Shown here one piece after another: positions 8,117 to 15,687 of a DNA stretch of 42,762 nucleotides (its first letter is position 1; every line of letters begins with the position of its first letter). This stretch comes from Nitrococcus mobilis Nb-231. GTDB taxonomy: Bacteria > Pseudomonadota > Gammaproteobacteria > Nitrococcales > Nitrococcaceae. The stretch is from contig NZ_CH672427.1 in assembly GCF_000153205.1 (NCBI RefSeq), positions 1,434,600 through 1,477,361 on the forward strand, read 5' to 3'. Below the pieces are notes generated by a model. That model saw only the letters and a list, made by a program, of their open reading frames with translations, did not search any database and was not told where the DNA came from. A program made the position numbers and the translations under genes.

Positions 8117-8734
8117 ATGAACGAGCCGCGCAGCTCTGTTCCCATCGAGGTCTATATCGATTATATCTGCCCCTTCTGCTACGTCGGCAACGCCCGCCTC
8201 CAGCGCATCGCCCAGCGCTATCCCGTCACTATCCAGTATCGCTTCGTGGAGATCCATCCGGACAACCCGCCCCAAGGCCGCCCGCTCTCTGAGCTCGGCT
8301 ACCCGCCCGAGCAATGGCGGCGCATGATGGATAACCTCAACGCGATGGTGAGCCAGGAAGGCCTGCCCATGGGCGAGCGAACCTTCACCACCAACTCGCG
8401 CAAAGCCCTGCTGCTGGCGCAGGCGACCCTCGACGAGCGCCCGGTGGCCTTCCCGGCACTCAATGAGGCACTCTTCCAAGCCTATTTTACCGAGGGCCGA
8501 AACATCGGCGAGGAGGCCGTGTTGCGCGAGCTGGCGCAGCACCACGGGATCGAAGATTTACTCACGCCGGCCTGGGAGACCGCACTGTACCGGCAGCGCT
8601 TGCTCGAGCACGTCGAGGCGGCGCAGCAGATCGGGCTAACCGGGGTTCCTACCGTTGTGGTCGCCGATCAACCCTTTGCCGGGGCAGTGTCCATGGAAAC
8701 CCTTGAAGAAGCTCTGCGCCGGCAAGGCCTGTGA
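8117..8734 (+). CDS. DsbA-family (FrnE-like) thioredoxin-fold oxidoreductase
   Basis: A 205-residue DSBA-fold protein with an active-site CPFC at residues 18-21 (YICPFCYVG). An all-helical insertion follows, and the cis-Pro loop is in LTGVPTVVVADQPFAGA near the C-terminus, with a final MET-LEEAL helix. No signal peptide is present, so it acts in the cytoplasm like FrnE, which has been linked to oxidative-stress tolerance and disulfide handling. A CGGAGG ribosome-binding site lies 8 nt before the ATG. Related 2-hydroxychromene-2-carboxylate isomerases share the fold but lack the CxxC, so oxidoreductase is the better call. Confidence 0.88.
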   Translation: MNEPRSSVPIEVYIDYICPFCYVGNARLQRIAQRYPVTIQYRFVEIHPDNPPQGRPLSELGYPPEQWRRMMDNLNAMVSQEGLPMGERTFTTNSRKALLLAQATLDERPVAFPALNEALFQAYFTEGRNIGEEAVLRELAQHHGIEDLLTPAWETALYRQRLLEHVEAAQQIGLTGVPTVVVADQPFAGAVSMETLEEALRRQGL

Positions 8735-8813
8735 CCGAGCGAAGCGGCCCGTTTGCCCATAAACGGTTGTATCTCGCGAACACACACCGACACCGGGCGA
8801 TTTATGCACTGGG

Positions 8814-9107
8814 CTAATGGTAGCCTGCTTCTTTTTGATGGTGGACCGCGAGGATAACCGCCGTGTCTCCGTCATAGTGGTATAAAGCGACATACCCGCT
8901 GTTGCCGAAGTCGATGAGCCATTCTCGGTATTCAAGCTCCATGTTGTCGACGGGCCGGCCGATGCCGGGACGCCGGGCGAGAATGCGCAGGCCGTCACGA
9001 ATCGCCGTCACGGCTCGTCGGGCGGCGTCGGTATCCTTCTCGGCAAGGAACTGGTAAAGGCGGTGCACATCGCCCAGCGCCGCTGGCGACCAGATTACCC
9101 GTGGCAT
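8814..9107 (-). CDS. RelE/ParE-family toxin
   Basis: A 97-residue protein with the ParE-type pattern: MPRVIWSPAALGDVHRLYQFL, then RDGLRILARRPGIGRPV, a WLIDFGNSGYVALYHY core and a terminal VILAVHHQKEAGY. Members of this superfamily poison DNA gyrase (ParE) or cleave mRNA (RelE); the GRPV and C-terminal HHQKEAGY pattern points to the ParE side. The ATG at 9107 lies inside the end of the antitoxin gene (13-nt overlap), as usual for such pairs. A longer in-frame start at 9152 is not credible. A decayed homologue lies at 12695-12850. Confidence 0.87.
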   Translation of the reverse strand: MPRVIWSPAALGDVHRLYQFLAEKDTDAARRAVTAIRDGLRILARRPGIGRPVDNMELEYREWLIDFGNSGYVALYHYDGDTAVILAVHHQKEAGYH

Positions 9108-9367
9108 TCCGGTGGCTTTGCATCCTCTCCGGCAGCCAATTTCGTCAGCCAAGCATCCGCTTCTTCCTGTGTTACGTGGCGGCCGCTGGCCTGGTACTCA
9201 TTCCAGGCATTGATCGCGTCCTGCCGCAACGCTTCCCGCCTTTCTTCGCGCTCCACATACTGCTCGATGGCCTCGCACATGATCGCATGCGCGGACCGAT
9301 GCCGTAGGCCGGCCAGATGTCGAACGCGGCTCTTCAGAGCATCATCGAGATTGATGGACGTTGCCAT
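9095..9367 (-). CDS. CopG/ParD-like ribbon-helix-helix antitoxin
   Basis: A 90-residue protein. The N-terminus MATSINLDDALKSRVRHLAGLRHRS fits a ribbon-helix-helix DNA-binding domain, and the acidic C-terminus (VTQEEADAWLTKLAAGED) is suited to wrapping around the toxin. It is first in the operon and overlaps the toxin gene by 13 nt. GAGGTGGGTT directly precedes the ATG. It would repress its own promoter; three phased RATATT motifs upstream (9391-9416) are the candidate operator. Confidence 0.87.
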   Translation of the reverse strand: MATSINLDDALKSRVRHLAGLRHRSAHAIMCEAIEQYVEREERREALRQDAINAWNEYQASGRHVTQEEADAWLTKLAAGEDAKPPECHG

Positions 9368-9390
9368 AACCCACCTCTATATTTGTCGAG

Positions 9391-9416
9391 AATATTTTTA
9401 GATATTATTGGATATT
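9391..9416. promoter_or_regulatory. Three helically phased RATATT motifs upstream of the TA operon
   Basis: AATATT at 9391, GATATT at 9401 and GATATT at 9411 recur exactly every 10 bp, one helical turn, just upstream of the antitoxin start. Ribbon-helix-helix repressors often bind tandem short sites on one DNA face, so this is a plausible autoregulatory operator. The same stretch is AT-rich and probably contains the promoter. Confidence 0.45.
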
Positions 9417-9630
9417 AAAGCAGCGGTCTATGCCGTGCTGCACGAGCTGGCGCAGCGCTAATAAAGCCCATCACAAAAACGGTCGCGGCGATGGAATCAG
9501 AAAATACCCGCTACAAAGCCTTTCTGGCTCACATCAGTGCAGAAGAGCCGATTCTAATAACCTTCCTACCACCTGACATTGTCCCACATCCTGGCTGGAT
9601 ATTGCCGTCGCGCTCGGATAGTCTGCGGCC

Positions 9631-10010
9631 ATGGTCGTGGACAGGTACAGCGTTGGGCGGGTGCACGGCGCGCGGTGGCGCACCCTCGGCGCTGGTCTGG
9701 GTGTTGGCGTCGTACCCGGCGAGCCGAGCGTCACGCTGGCCGATCTCGGGCGCATCGAGTGCGTACCGGTAGTGGATTCCGAGCCGGCGCGGCGCTGGCA
9801 GGCGCTGATGACCGCCGAGCATTTCCTCGGGGCCGGACCGTTGGTGGGCGCACGGCTGTGCTATTTGGTAGAGAGCGAGCACTTTGGCGCGATTGGTGCG
9901 TTGGCCTTCAGTGCCGCGGCCTAGCGACTCGCCGCGCGGGATCGGTTCATCAGCTTGGCCAGTGCCGCCGCCCTGCGCTCGTCAGGATACTTGGACATCG
10001 TTTCCCCTAT
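9631..10010 (+). pseudogene. Decayed DUF4338 (DruA-like) gene fragment
   Basis: One frame (9631-9924) encodes RRWQALMTAEHFLGAGPLVGARLCYLVES and ends FGAIGALAFSAAA-stop. This resembles the DUF4338 core (HHYLG...G..LRYLV.S..G.LGAL.FS.AA). After a frameshift at about 9920 the next frame continues RLAARDRFISLAS, matching the family's following RLA.RD.WIGWS block, then decays. DUF4338 proteins occur as DruA of Druantia defence systems and in some transposon-like elements. This copy is truncated at both ends and frameshifted, with no Druantia neighbours, so it is a relic rather than a working system. Confidence 0.5.
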
Positions 10011-10295
10011 CGCCCCCCATCTTTATTAGAAGGATAACTCGGTGAGACGACATCTATCCTGACAAGGGGGGCTCCAGCGGCTGCGGGAATCGGCAGAGGC
10101 TTTGGAAATCAGTGACCGCCAGAGAATCGTCCGCTTGCTGGTTAAGGCAGCAAACCGGAAATAAACGTCTCAAACCGTGGCAAACGACCGGTTCCGATCT
10201 AATGTGGGGCGTGGATTCTAGCATAGACTGCCTTGTTGCGCTGCCGCACAGTCGGCCACCACGGATTCAGGTACAAGGATTGATGAACGCGCGGC

Positions 10296-10324
10296 TTGGC
10301 GCCCGTTTGAATGGCGGGCGCCAA
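10296..10324 (-). terminator. Strong hairpin downstream of peroxiredoxin
   Basis: TTGGCGCCCG (10296-10305) pairs perfectly with CGGGCGCCAA (10315-10324) over 10 bp with a 9-nt loop, 17 nt past the peroxiredoxin stop. There is no T-run on the minus strand, so it may stabilise the mRNA end rather than act as a canonical intrinsic terminator. Confidence 0.5.
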
Positions 10325-10341
10325 ACCTTTGTTACCAACGC

Positions 10342-11001
10342 TCACTTGGGCTGCGGCACGATGCGGATATAGGGTTTCGGTGCCTTCCAGCCCTCGGGGT
10401 ACCGCTTGTGGGCCTCCTCGTCGGACACCGCGGGCACGATGATGACATCTTCGCCTTGCTTCCAGTTGACGGGGGTCGCCACCTGATGCTTTGCGGTGAG
10501 CTGACAGGCGTCCAGCAAGCGCAGCACTTCATCGAAGTTGCGCCCCGTGCTCATGGGATAGGTGAGCGAGGCCTTGATTTTCTTGTCCGGACCGACGACG
10601 AACACCGAACGTACGGTAGCGTTGTCCGCGGGGGTACGGCCTTTCGAGGTATCGCCGACCGTGGCCGGCAGCATATCGTAGAGCTTGGCCACCTTCAGCT
10701 CGGGGTCGCCGATCAACGGGTAAGTGACCGCATGCCCCTGGGTTTCCTCGATGTCCTTCAACCACTCCCGGTGGTCGCTCACCGGGTCGACACTCAGACC
10801 GATGACCTTGCAATTGCGTTTTTCGAACTCCGACTTCAATCCCGCCATGTAACCGAGCTCGGTGGTGCACACGGGAGTGAAATCCTTGGGATGGGAGAAC
10901 AGGATCGCCCAGCCGTTGCCGATCCATTCATGAAAGTTGAGCGTCCCTTGCGTCGTCTCGGCCGTGAAATTGGGGGCTTCGTCATTGATACGGAGTGACA
11001 T
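10342..11001 (-). CDS. 1-Cys peroxiredoxin (Prx6 class)
   Basis: A 219-residue cytoplasmic thiol peroxidase that reduces H2O2 and organic peroxides. The peroxidatic cysteine is Cys45 in HPKDFTPVCTTELG. GRTPADNATVRSVFVVGPDKKI and the long C-terminal Prx6 extension (NWKQGEDVIIVPAVSDEEA) are present, and no resolving cysteine is evident in the usual 2-Cys place. The ATG at 11001 has GGGAGGTG just upstream. A partial, heavily mutated second copy lies at 15152-15422 together with a short sequence from this gene's upstream region. Confidence 0.93.
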   Translation of the reverse strand: MSLRINDEAPNFTAETTQGTLNFHEWIGNGWAILFSHPKDFTPVCTTELGYMAGLKSEFEKRNCKVIGLSVDPVSDHREWLKDIEETQGHAVTYPLIGDPELKVAKLYDMLPATVGDTSKGRTPADNATVRSVFVVGPDKKIKASLTYPMSTGRNFDEVLRLLDACQLTAKHQVATPVNWKQGEDVIIVPAVSDEEAHKRYPEGWKAPKPYIRIVPQPK

Positions 11002-11130
11002 GGAGCACCTCCCATTGCTCGCCAGATGACGCTGATCCGCCGGATATAGACTGAAATGGGGCGGCCGCCGGACAGCGACACTACCCCTTCGCACGAACCC
11101 ATCTAAATAAGATGGACTTCTAGAAGGAGT

Positions 11131-11167
11131 GCATGAAGTATAGCGCTCGCATGCGGAGTTGCGTGGT
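11131..11167. repeat. Short direct repeat shared with 15424-15460
   Basis: GAAGTATAGCG and the following bases to TTGCGTGG here closely match 15424-15460. In this place the sequence lies about 130 bp upstream of the peroxiredoxin start. In the other place it directly abuts the truncated peroxiredoxin copy. The two loci therefore share a larger ancestral duplication that lost its middle at the second site. Confidence 0.55.
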
Positions 11168-11268
11168 GGAGCAGCTGCCTGCCGACAGCTGAGATGGCCG
11201 CATGCTGGTTGGCTCGTGGGGCAGAAGATTCGGTGGCGGGAGATCCCTGATCCGGCGAGTGAACCGCC

Positions 11269-12033
11269 TTACTGCGCAACCTCGACGCGCAGTTCGACCC
11301 GTTGCCGAGCCGAGTCGGTGCTGCGGGTACTGTAGACGATGCCGGAACCCTCGCGTGCCGCACCTTCCTGAACCACACCGATCGGAAGCCATGCGCCCAA
11401 CTCGCCGGAGACGGTGCTGACGATGCGGCGGCTTGGAACCACGCCTTCGACAGCGCCAGCGCTGTCCGCCACGCTGATGTCGACGACGGTGCGGCCAGCG
11501 ACGAGCCGCGCGGTAGCATAGAAGCCTTCCGGCCAATGGCGGTAGCGCCGACGCTCGGTATAGGCCGCGCCGCCTCTGCGATTCAGCGCCACGAAACGGT
11601 CCGTTGTCGGTATGATTTTCCCGGTGTCGATGAACGCAGCTCGGCCCGGCATGGCCGTCACCGTCTGGACCAGGCGAGCGTCTTCCGCCGACCGGCTCCT
11701 GTATACCTCGGCACCCTCCCGGCCGGCGCCAAGGCCTTCACTGCCCGCCGCGGCAACGCTGACCCGGCGCACGCTGATCTGCAACGATTGCATAGGGGTA
11801 TCCAACTTTCGCACCAGCTCCCGCATCCGCTCAATGGCACTCGGGCTGCCACGCACGATCAGCCGCGCGCCGGCTGCCCGGACGACCACGTCCTCGTCCG
11901 CCACTGCGGAGAGTGTGGGTAACAGCGTTTCGGCGAGCTGGTGGCGTAACTCGATGACCTCGATCTGCGCCGCCGACGCCGAACTCGCCAGCAAGATCAG
12001 CAATAGACCAGCCGCAAGAAAACCGCACCGCAC
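11269..12033 (-). CDS. Exported protein with secretin short (NolW-like) domain
   Basis: A protein of about 254 residues with a signal peptide (hydrophobic FLAAGLLLILL then ASSASA-A). A secretin N-terminal short domain follows (IEVIELRHQLAETLLPTL..., ARLIVRGSP, ...LVRKLDTP), then a beta-rich region unlike any secretin pore. In type II/III secretins and type IV pili this domain forms periplasmic ring modules. Here it stands alone, without the outer-membrane gate, so the role is unknown. I use the GTG at 12033, 8 nt after the stop of the upstream gene with GAGAGGGG before it. An ATG at 12090 would overlap that gene. Probably one operon with the DUF7931 gene. Confidence 0.7.
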   Translation of the reverse strand: MRCGFLAAGLLLILLASSASAAQIEVIELRHQLAETLLPTLSAVADEDVVVRAAGARLIVRGSPSAIERMRELVRKLDTPMQSLQISVRRVSVAAAGSEGLGAGREGAEVYRSRSAEDARLVQTVTAMPGRAAFIDTGKIIPTTDRFVALNRRGGAAYTERRRYRHWPEGFYATARLVAGRTVVDISVADSAGAVEGVVPSRRIVSTVSGELGAWLPIGVVQEGAAREGSGIVYSTRSTDSARQRVELRVEVAQ

Positions 12034-12041
12034 GACCCCTC

Positions 12042-12524
12042 TCAGAGATGCAACCGACGTAGCTCGGGATCGGAACTGGCTGTCTCCCATAACGCCTCGA
12101 ACTCCTTGACCAGCGCGCGTGCCAGCACCGGATCGTCCGGGCTGGCCATTCCTTGATAGCTCATCCAATACAGACGATGAACCACGGCGCGGCGGTCCAC
12201 CACGAGAAAGGCATCCAGGCGCTCGCGCGTATCCTCCGCCAGCCGGCGTATCTCGATGAACGATGTCAGTTGCCGGGCGAGCTCGATGAGGCGATGCCCC
12301 CGGCTCACCGCTGGGGTGCTGTCACGTACTAGGATATGAACTCGGGCCCGTCCCCCAGAGACGGCCAGCGCACGCAGCGCGCTCAAAAAGGGCGGATAAT
12401 CATAGAGGTGCGGCTCCAGGTCGGGACTATAGAGGTGGAGCTCGCGCCGGGCGTTCATAGTCAGCTCGACGTTGGCCTGCTGCACCTCGCCCAGCGAATC
12501 CAGCGTGCTCGAAGCGATATTCAT
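12042..12524 (-). CDS. DUF7931 domain protein (PLD-like fold)
   Basis: A 160-residue protein. The pattern ARRELHLYSPDLEPHLYD, then ALRALAVSGGRARVHILVRD, RGHRLIELARQLTSFIEIRR, AFLVVDRRAVVHRL and the terminal SSDPELRRLHL matches the uncharacterised DUF7931 family. In other gammaproteobacteria this domain is often fused to a GNAT acetyltransferase; here it stands alone. The layout resembles a phospholipase-D-like nucleotidyl/phosphodiester fold, but the HxK catalytic motif is not evident. ATG at 12524 has TTAGGAGGCGCG upstream. It precedes the secretin-domain gene by 8 nt or overlaps it, suggesting co-expression. Confidence 0.72.
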   Translation of the reverse strand: MNIASSTLDSLGEVQQANVELTMNARRELHLYSPDLEPHLYDYPPFLSALRALAVSGGRARVHILVRDSTPAVSRGHRLIELARQLTSFIEIRRLAEDTRERLDAFLVVDRRAVVHRLYWMSYQGMASPDDPVLARALVKEFEALWETASSDPELRRLHL

Positions 12525-12694
12525 CGCGCCTCCTAATCCCTCGTCCATGCGCTTGGGCATACCAGACTGTCTGGATCTCGACTATAGGAAATGCAAACGC
12601 CGGCCTCTACCACCCGTGTCACACTCTACTACCTTGAAAGCCGCCCACGGCTCAGCCGAACAAGGACCCTTGCGACCGTGACTGCCGTCGGCCT

Positions 12695-12850
12695 GCCTCT
12701 ATCCGATCTCGAAAATCCCCGCCGTCCTCATTATTCAAGCGCCAGGTCGTCGCCAGGCCGACCGATACCGGAACACTGGGTAAAAATATATGCACAGACC
12801 GTCGCGCATCATCACCACAGCATGCTGCACGGCGCTGTAAGTGATAGTAG
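12695..12850 (-). pseudogene. Remnant of a ParE-family toxin gene
   Basis: On the minus strand, AVVMMRDGL in one frame followed by SGIGRPGDDLALE in another parallels AVTAIRDGLRILARRPGIGRPVDNMELE of the functional toxin at 8814-9107. Two stop codons follow the second segment. The copy is frameshifted, truncated and lacks an antitoxin partner. It fills the otherwise empty gap between the DUF7931 gene and the amino-acid permease. Confidence 0.5.
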
Positions 12851-12917
12851 CCTTCTACCAGGCAACGCCAATAACACAAGCAAGCGGCCCTATGGCGCCA
12901 TGCCGAGGTTATAATTA

Positions 12918-14360
12918 ATGGATTTGCTCCGTACCAAACCGATTGACACCAATCTCACCAAAGACACGGGCTTAAAGCGGGTGCTGGGTCCCGTACACCT
13001 CACCTTGATGGGTATCGGCGCCATTATCGGCACCGGCATTTTCGTGCTCACCGGCATCGGCGCGGCCAATTACGCCGGCCCGGCGCTGGTCTTGTCCTTT
13101 CTGCTGGCTGGCACGGTCTGCACCTGCGCCGCATTGGCCTACGCCGAGCTGGCCGCCTCCATCGGCGGCAGCGGCAGTGCGTATGCCTACGGCTATGCGG
13201 GCCTCGGCGAATTCCCCGCCTGGATCATCGGCTGGATGCTGATTCTGGAATACACCATCGCCATTTCCGCCGTCTCGCTCGGCTGGTCAGGCTATGTAAA
13301 CAATGCCCTACAAGCCATGGACTGGGGCCTGCCGAGCAGGCTGCTGCATTCGCCGTTCGATGCGGATACCCCCGGCCTCATCAACCTGCCGGCGTCCCTG
13401 ATCATTCTTGCGCTGGGCGGACTGCTGCTCTCCGGTGCCAAAATGAGCGCCCTGTTCAACGCCGTCGTGGTATGCATCAAGGTGAGCGTGGTGCTGTTGT
13501 TCATCGCCGTGGCGGCGTTTCATGTGGACCCGAACAACTGGGTGCCTTTCATCCCGGAACCGGCCCTGAACGTACGCGGTGAAGCAGCTTTCGGCTGGCA
13601 CGGCATTGCCGCCGGCGCCGCGATCGTATTTTTCGCCTACATCGGTTTTGATGCGGTTTCCACCGCGGCCGAGGAAACCGCCAAGCCGCAGCGCGATCTG
13701 CCGATCGGCATTCTCGCCTCGCTCGGCATTTGCACCGTGTTGTACATCATGGTATCCGGCTTGCTGACCGGTATCATGAATTACACACTGCTCAACACGC
13801 CCTCGCCGATCTCTGATGCCCTGCTGCACGTAGGGGTGAACTGGGCCGCCGGTGTCATTGCGTTGGGCGCCATCGCTGGCTTGACCACCGTGATGTTGGT
13901 GCTCTACTACGCGCTTACCCGCATCCTGTTCGCTATTTCGCGTGACGGCCTGCTGCCGCGCTTTTTCGCCCACATCAGTCCACACACCAAAAGCCCGGTG
14001 CGTGCCATCATACTGATGGGCGTCATCATGGCGCTGATTAGCGGCCTGATTCCATTGGGCGACCTGGCTGAACTCACCAACATCGGCACCCTCGGCGCCT
14101 TCGCCGTAGTATGCGCCGGCGTGCTGGTGCTGCGCCGCGCCCGTCCCGAGTTGCCGCGCCCGTTCAAGGTACCGGGCGGCCCTGTGCTGCCGGTGCTCGG
14201 CATCCTCGGCTGTCTCTATCTGATGATCAATCTGCAGCACACGACTTGGCTTGCCTTCCTGATCTGGAACGGTATCGGTCTTTTGATTTACTTTGGATAC
14301 TCGTATCGCGGCAGCCTGCTCAACGGTGGTTCGGTAGCGGAATCAAGCGGCTCCAACTGA
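12918..14360 (+). CDS. APC-superfamily amino acid permease (cationic amino acid transporter type)
   Basis: An integral membrane transporter of 480 residues with about 12 membrane helices. The first carries the APC signature GIGAIIGTGIFVLTG. Further family landmarks are AALAYAELAASIGGSGSAYAYGY in helix 3, the helix-6 region FFAYIGFDAVSTAAEETAKPQRDLP and the RILFAISRDGLLP loop. These match bacterial YfnA/CAT-like amino acid:H+ symporters; the actual substrate cannot be read from sequence. CGAGG lies 9 nt before the ATG. An IS4 fragment begins shortly after the stop. Confidence 0.9.
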   Translation: MDLLRTKPIDTNLTKDTGLKRVLGPVHLTLMGIGAIIGTGIFVLTGIGAANYAGPALVLSFLLAGTVCTCAALAYAELAASIGGSGSAYAYGYAGLGEFPAWIIGWMLILEYTIAISAVSLGWSGYVNNALQAMDWGLPSRLLHSPFDADTPGLINLPASLIILALGGLLLSGAKMSALFNAVVVCIKVSVVLLFIAVAAFHVDPNNWVPFIPEPALNVRGEAAFGWHGIAAGAAIVFFAYIGFDAVSTAAEETAKPQRDLPIGILASLGICTVLYIMVSGLLTGIMNYTLLNTPSPISDALLHVGVNWAAGVIALGAIAGLTTVMLVLYYALTRILFAISRDGLLPRFFAHISPHTKSPVRAIILMGVIMALISGLIPLGDLAELTNIGTLGAFAVVCAGVLVLRRARPELPRPFKVPGGPVLPVLGILGCLYLMINLQHTTWLAFLIWNGIGLLIYFGYSYRGSLLNGGSVAESSGSN

Positions 14361-14424
14361 CCTGGTTTTTGCAAGAATTCTCACTGTGCTTGGATACAGG
14401 CAAAAATACATGCCGATTTTCCGT

Positions 14425-14643
14425 TGTCAGCAAGCGCCACTCAATGGGCTTGGCACCCGCCGGGGCGCCGATCTCCTGGGCGAAGAAGCGATAAGCGGCT
14501 TGGGTCTCTCCCCAGCCATTGCAGACGCCCGGGATGCTCGCGGCCGGCTTGTCGGCCAAGCGCTCGAGCAACAATACGACCCGGCTGTCGAGACGCCGGT
14601 CGCCCAAATCGATACCCTCGAACTCCGCGGCTACCCAGCCCAT
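14425..14643 (-). pseudogene. Internally deleted IS4-family transposase remnant
   Basis: The frame starts MGWVAAEFEGIDLGDRRLDSR and continues to about residue 57 (AAYRFFAQEI). This is the Tn5-like N-terminal domain also seen at 4231. It then jumps directly to GAPAGAKPIEWRLLT, which corresponds to PPAGAKPVVWRLLT far downstream in the intact transposase. The whole catalytic core between is gone, and after that the frame is unrelated. GGAGGC precedes the start. It lies against the permease 3' end and upstream of the TIGR04073 gene. Confidence 0.8.
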
Positions 14644-14809
14644 AACGCCTCCGCAACGTACCTGAGAGCAGCATGCTACAACGCTCCGCTAAAGTTTTAC
14701 GTAAAGAGATGGGTCTATTGCCATCCCCTGAAAACGGGCGTTAAATGGCATTTTATAATGACTTTTTTTCTACCTGAATTTGTAGATGCCAGCGACGAGG
14801 GAGGTGAAA

Positions 14810-15136
14810 ATGAACAAAATTCGATTTTCGATTTTGGCCGCTTGCTTGACGCTGCTGCTTCTGGGAACGTCCGAGGTTTACGCCCAAACGGCAATGGACA
14901 AATTCGGCCGTGGGCTCGCCGGAATGACCTGCGGCGTGATGGAATTGCCCGGAAACATTGTTCAGGAGACCCGGCTTCACGGGGCGGCCGGTCTGCCCAA
15001 AGGGATTGCCTTGGGGTTGGGGATGATCGTGGCGCGGGAACTGGTCGGGGTCTACGAATTCCTGACCGCGCCTTTCCCGATCCCGGCCGACTACCAGCCC
15101 GTCCTTACCCCCGCCTATCCGTGGGATTACTTTTAA
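14810..15136 (+). CDS. TIGR04073-family exosortase-associated exported protein
   Basis: A 108-residue protein with a clear signal peptide (MNKIRFSILAACLTLLLLG, cleavage near VYAQ). The mature part carries the TIGR04073 pattern: KFGRGLAGMTCGVMELPGNI, a Gly-rich GLPKGIALGLGMIVARELVGVYE stretch and a proline-rich tail FPIPADYQPVLTP. This family is named for co-occurrence with exosortase/PEP-CTERM systems, and its function is unknown. No exosortase or PEP-CTERM protein is in the window. GGGAGGTGAAA directly precedes the ATG. The gene is flanked by an IS fragment and a broken peroxiredoxin copy. Confidence 0.82.
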   Translation: MNKIRFSILAACLTLLLLGTSEVYAQTAMDKFGRGLAGMTCGVMELPGNIVQETRLHGAAGLPKGIALGLGMIVARELVGVYEFLTAPFPIPADYQPVLTPAYPWDYF

Positions 15137-15151
15137 CAGAGCGGCCGGACG

Positions 15152-15422
15152 CATGTCGTAGAGCTTGGCCACCTTCAAGCTTGGGGCCGCCAATCAGCGG
15201 CTAGCTAACCGCATGTCCTTGAGTTTGCTAGATGTCCTTCAACCATTTTTGATGATCGCTCACCGAATCGACACTCAGGCCGACGATCTTGCAATTGCGT
15301 TTTTCGAGCTCCGGCTTCAACCCCGCCATGTAACCGAGTTGATGGTACACACGGGGTGGAATCCTTGGGATAGGAGAACACGATTGCCCAACCGTTACCG
15401 ATCCATTCATGGAAGTGGAGCG
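15152..15422 (-). pseudogene. Partial duplicated peroxiredoxin pseudogene
   Basis: This stretch aligns with 10672-10943, the N-terminal half of the 1-Cys peroxiredoxin gene, at roughly 80% identity by eye; for example the block from CTTGCAATTGCGTTTTTCGA through CCCGCCATGTAACCGAG is nearly identical. Small indels break the frame, the CTTE motif region is altered and the C-terminal half is missing. It joins abruptly to a sequence that, in the intact locus, lies upstream of the gene (15424-15460 versus 11131-11167). Confidence 0.85.
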
Positions 15423-15687
15423 CTTGAAGTATAGCGTTGGCGCGCGGAATTGCGTGGCGAAACGGATCGATCTACCGGGGCTTCCAGCCCTTGGCGGTTA
15501 GGGGCCCACCCTTCGCCGGCGCGGTGTCCACAGCTACCCCTGCAGGGCTTTGCACCGAGAAGACGTGCGACCGGCAAAAGCCCAGAGAGAGTTCACTGCA
15601 CGCCCTGCCTGCATGCCGGCGCAGGCGCCCTCGCCCCGAACGGATGGCTTACAGCGGGGCAGAGTGTGGCTGCAAAAGAACCCGCCG

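Noticed and set aside
9427-9462. GTGCTGCACGAGCTGGCGCAG resembling part of the FrnE-like gene
   Set aside because: The match to the region near 8520-8545 is short and could be chance; too little for a duplication call.
9631-10010. Possible Druantia defence system
   Set aside because: Only a frameshifted, truncated DUF4338 core is present; no DruB-E, helicase or other partner genes lie nearby.
13308-14240. 310-codon minus-strand frame inside the permease
   Set aside because: High His/Gln composition without motifs, fully antisense to a well-supported 12-helix permease; a GC-rich antisense artefact.
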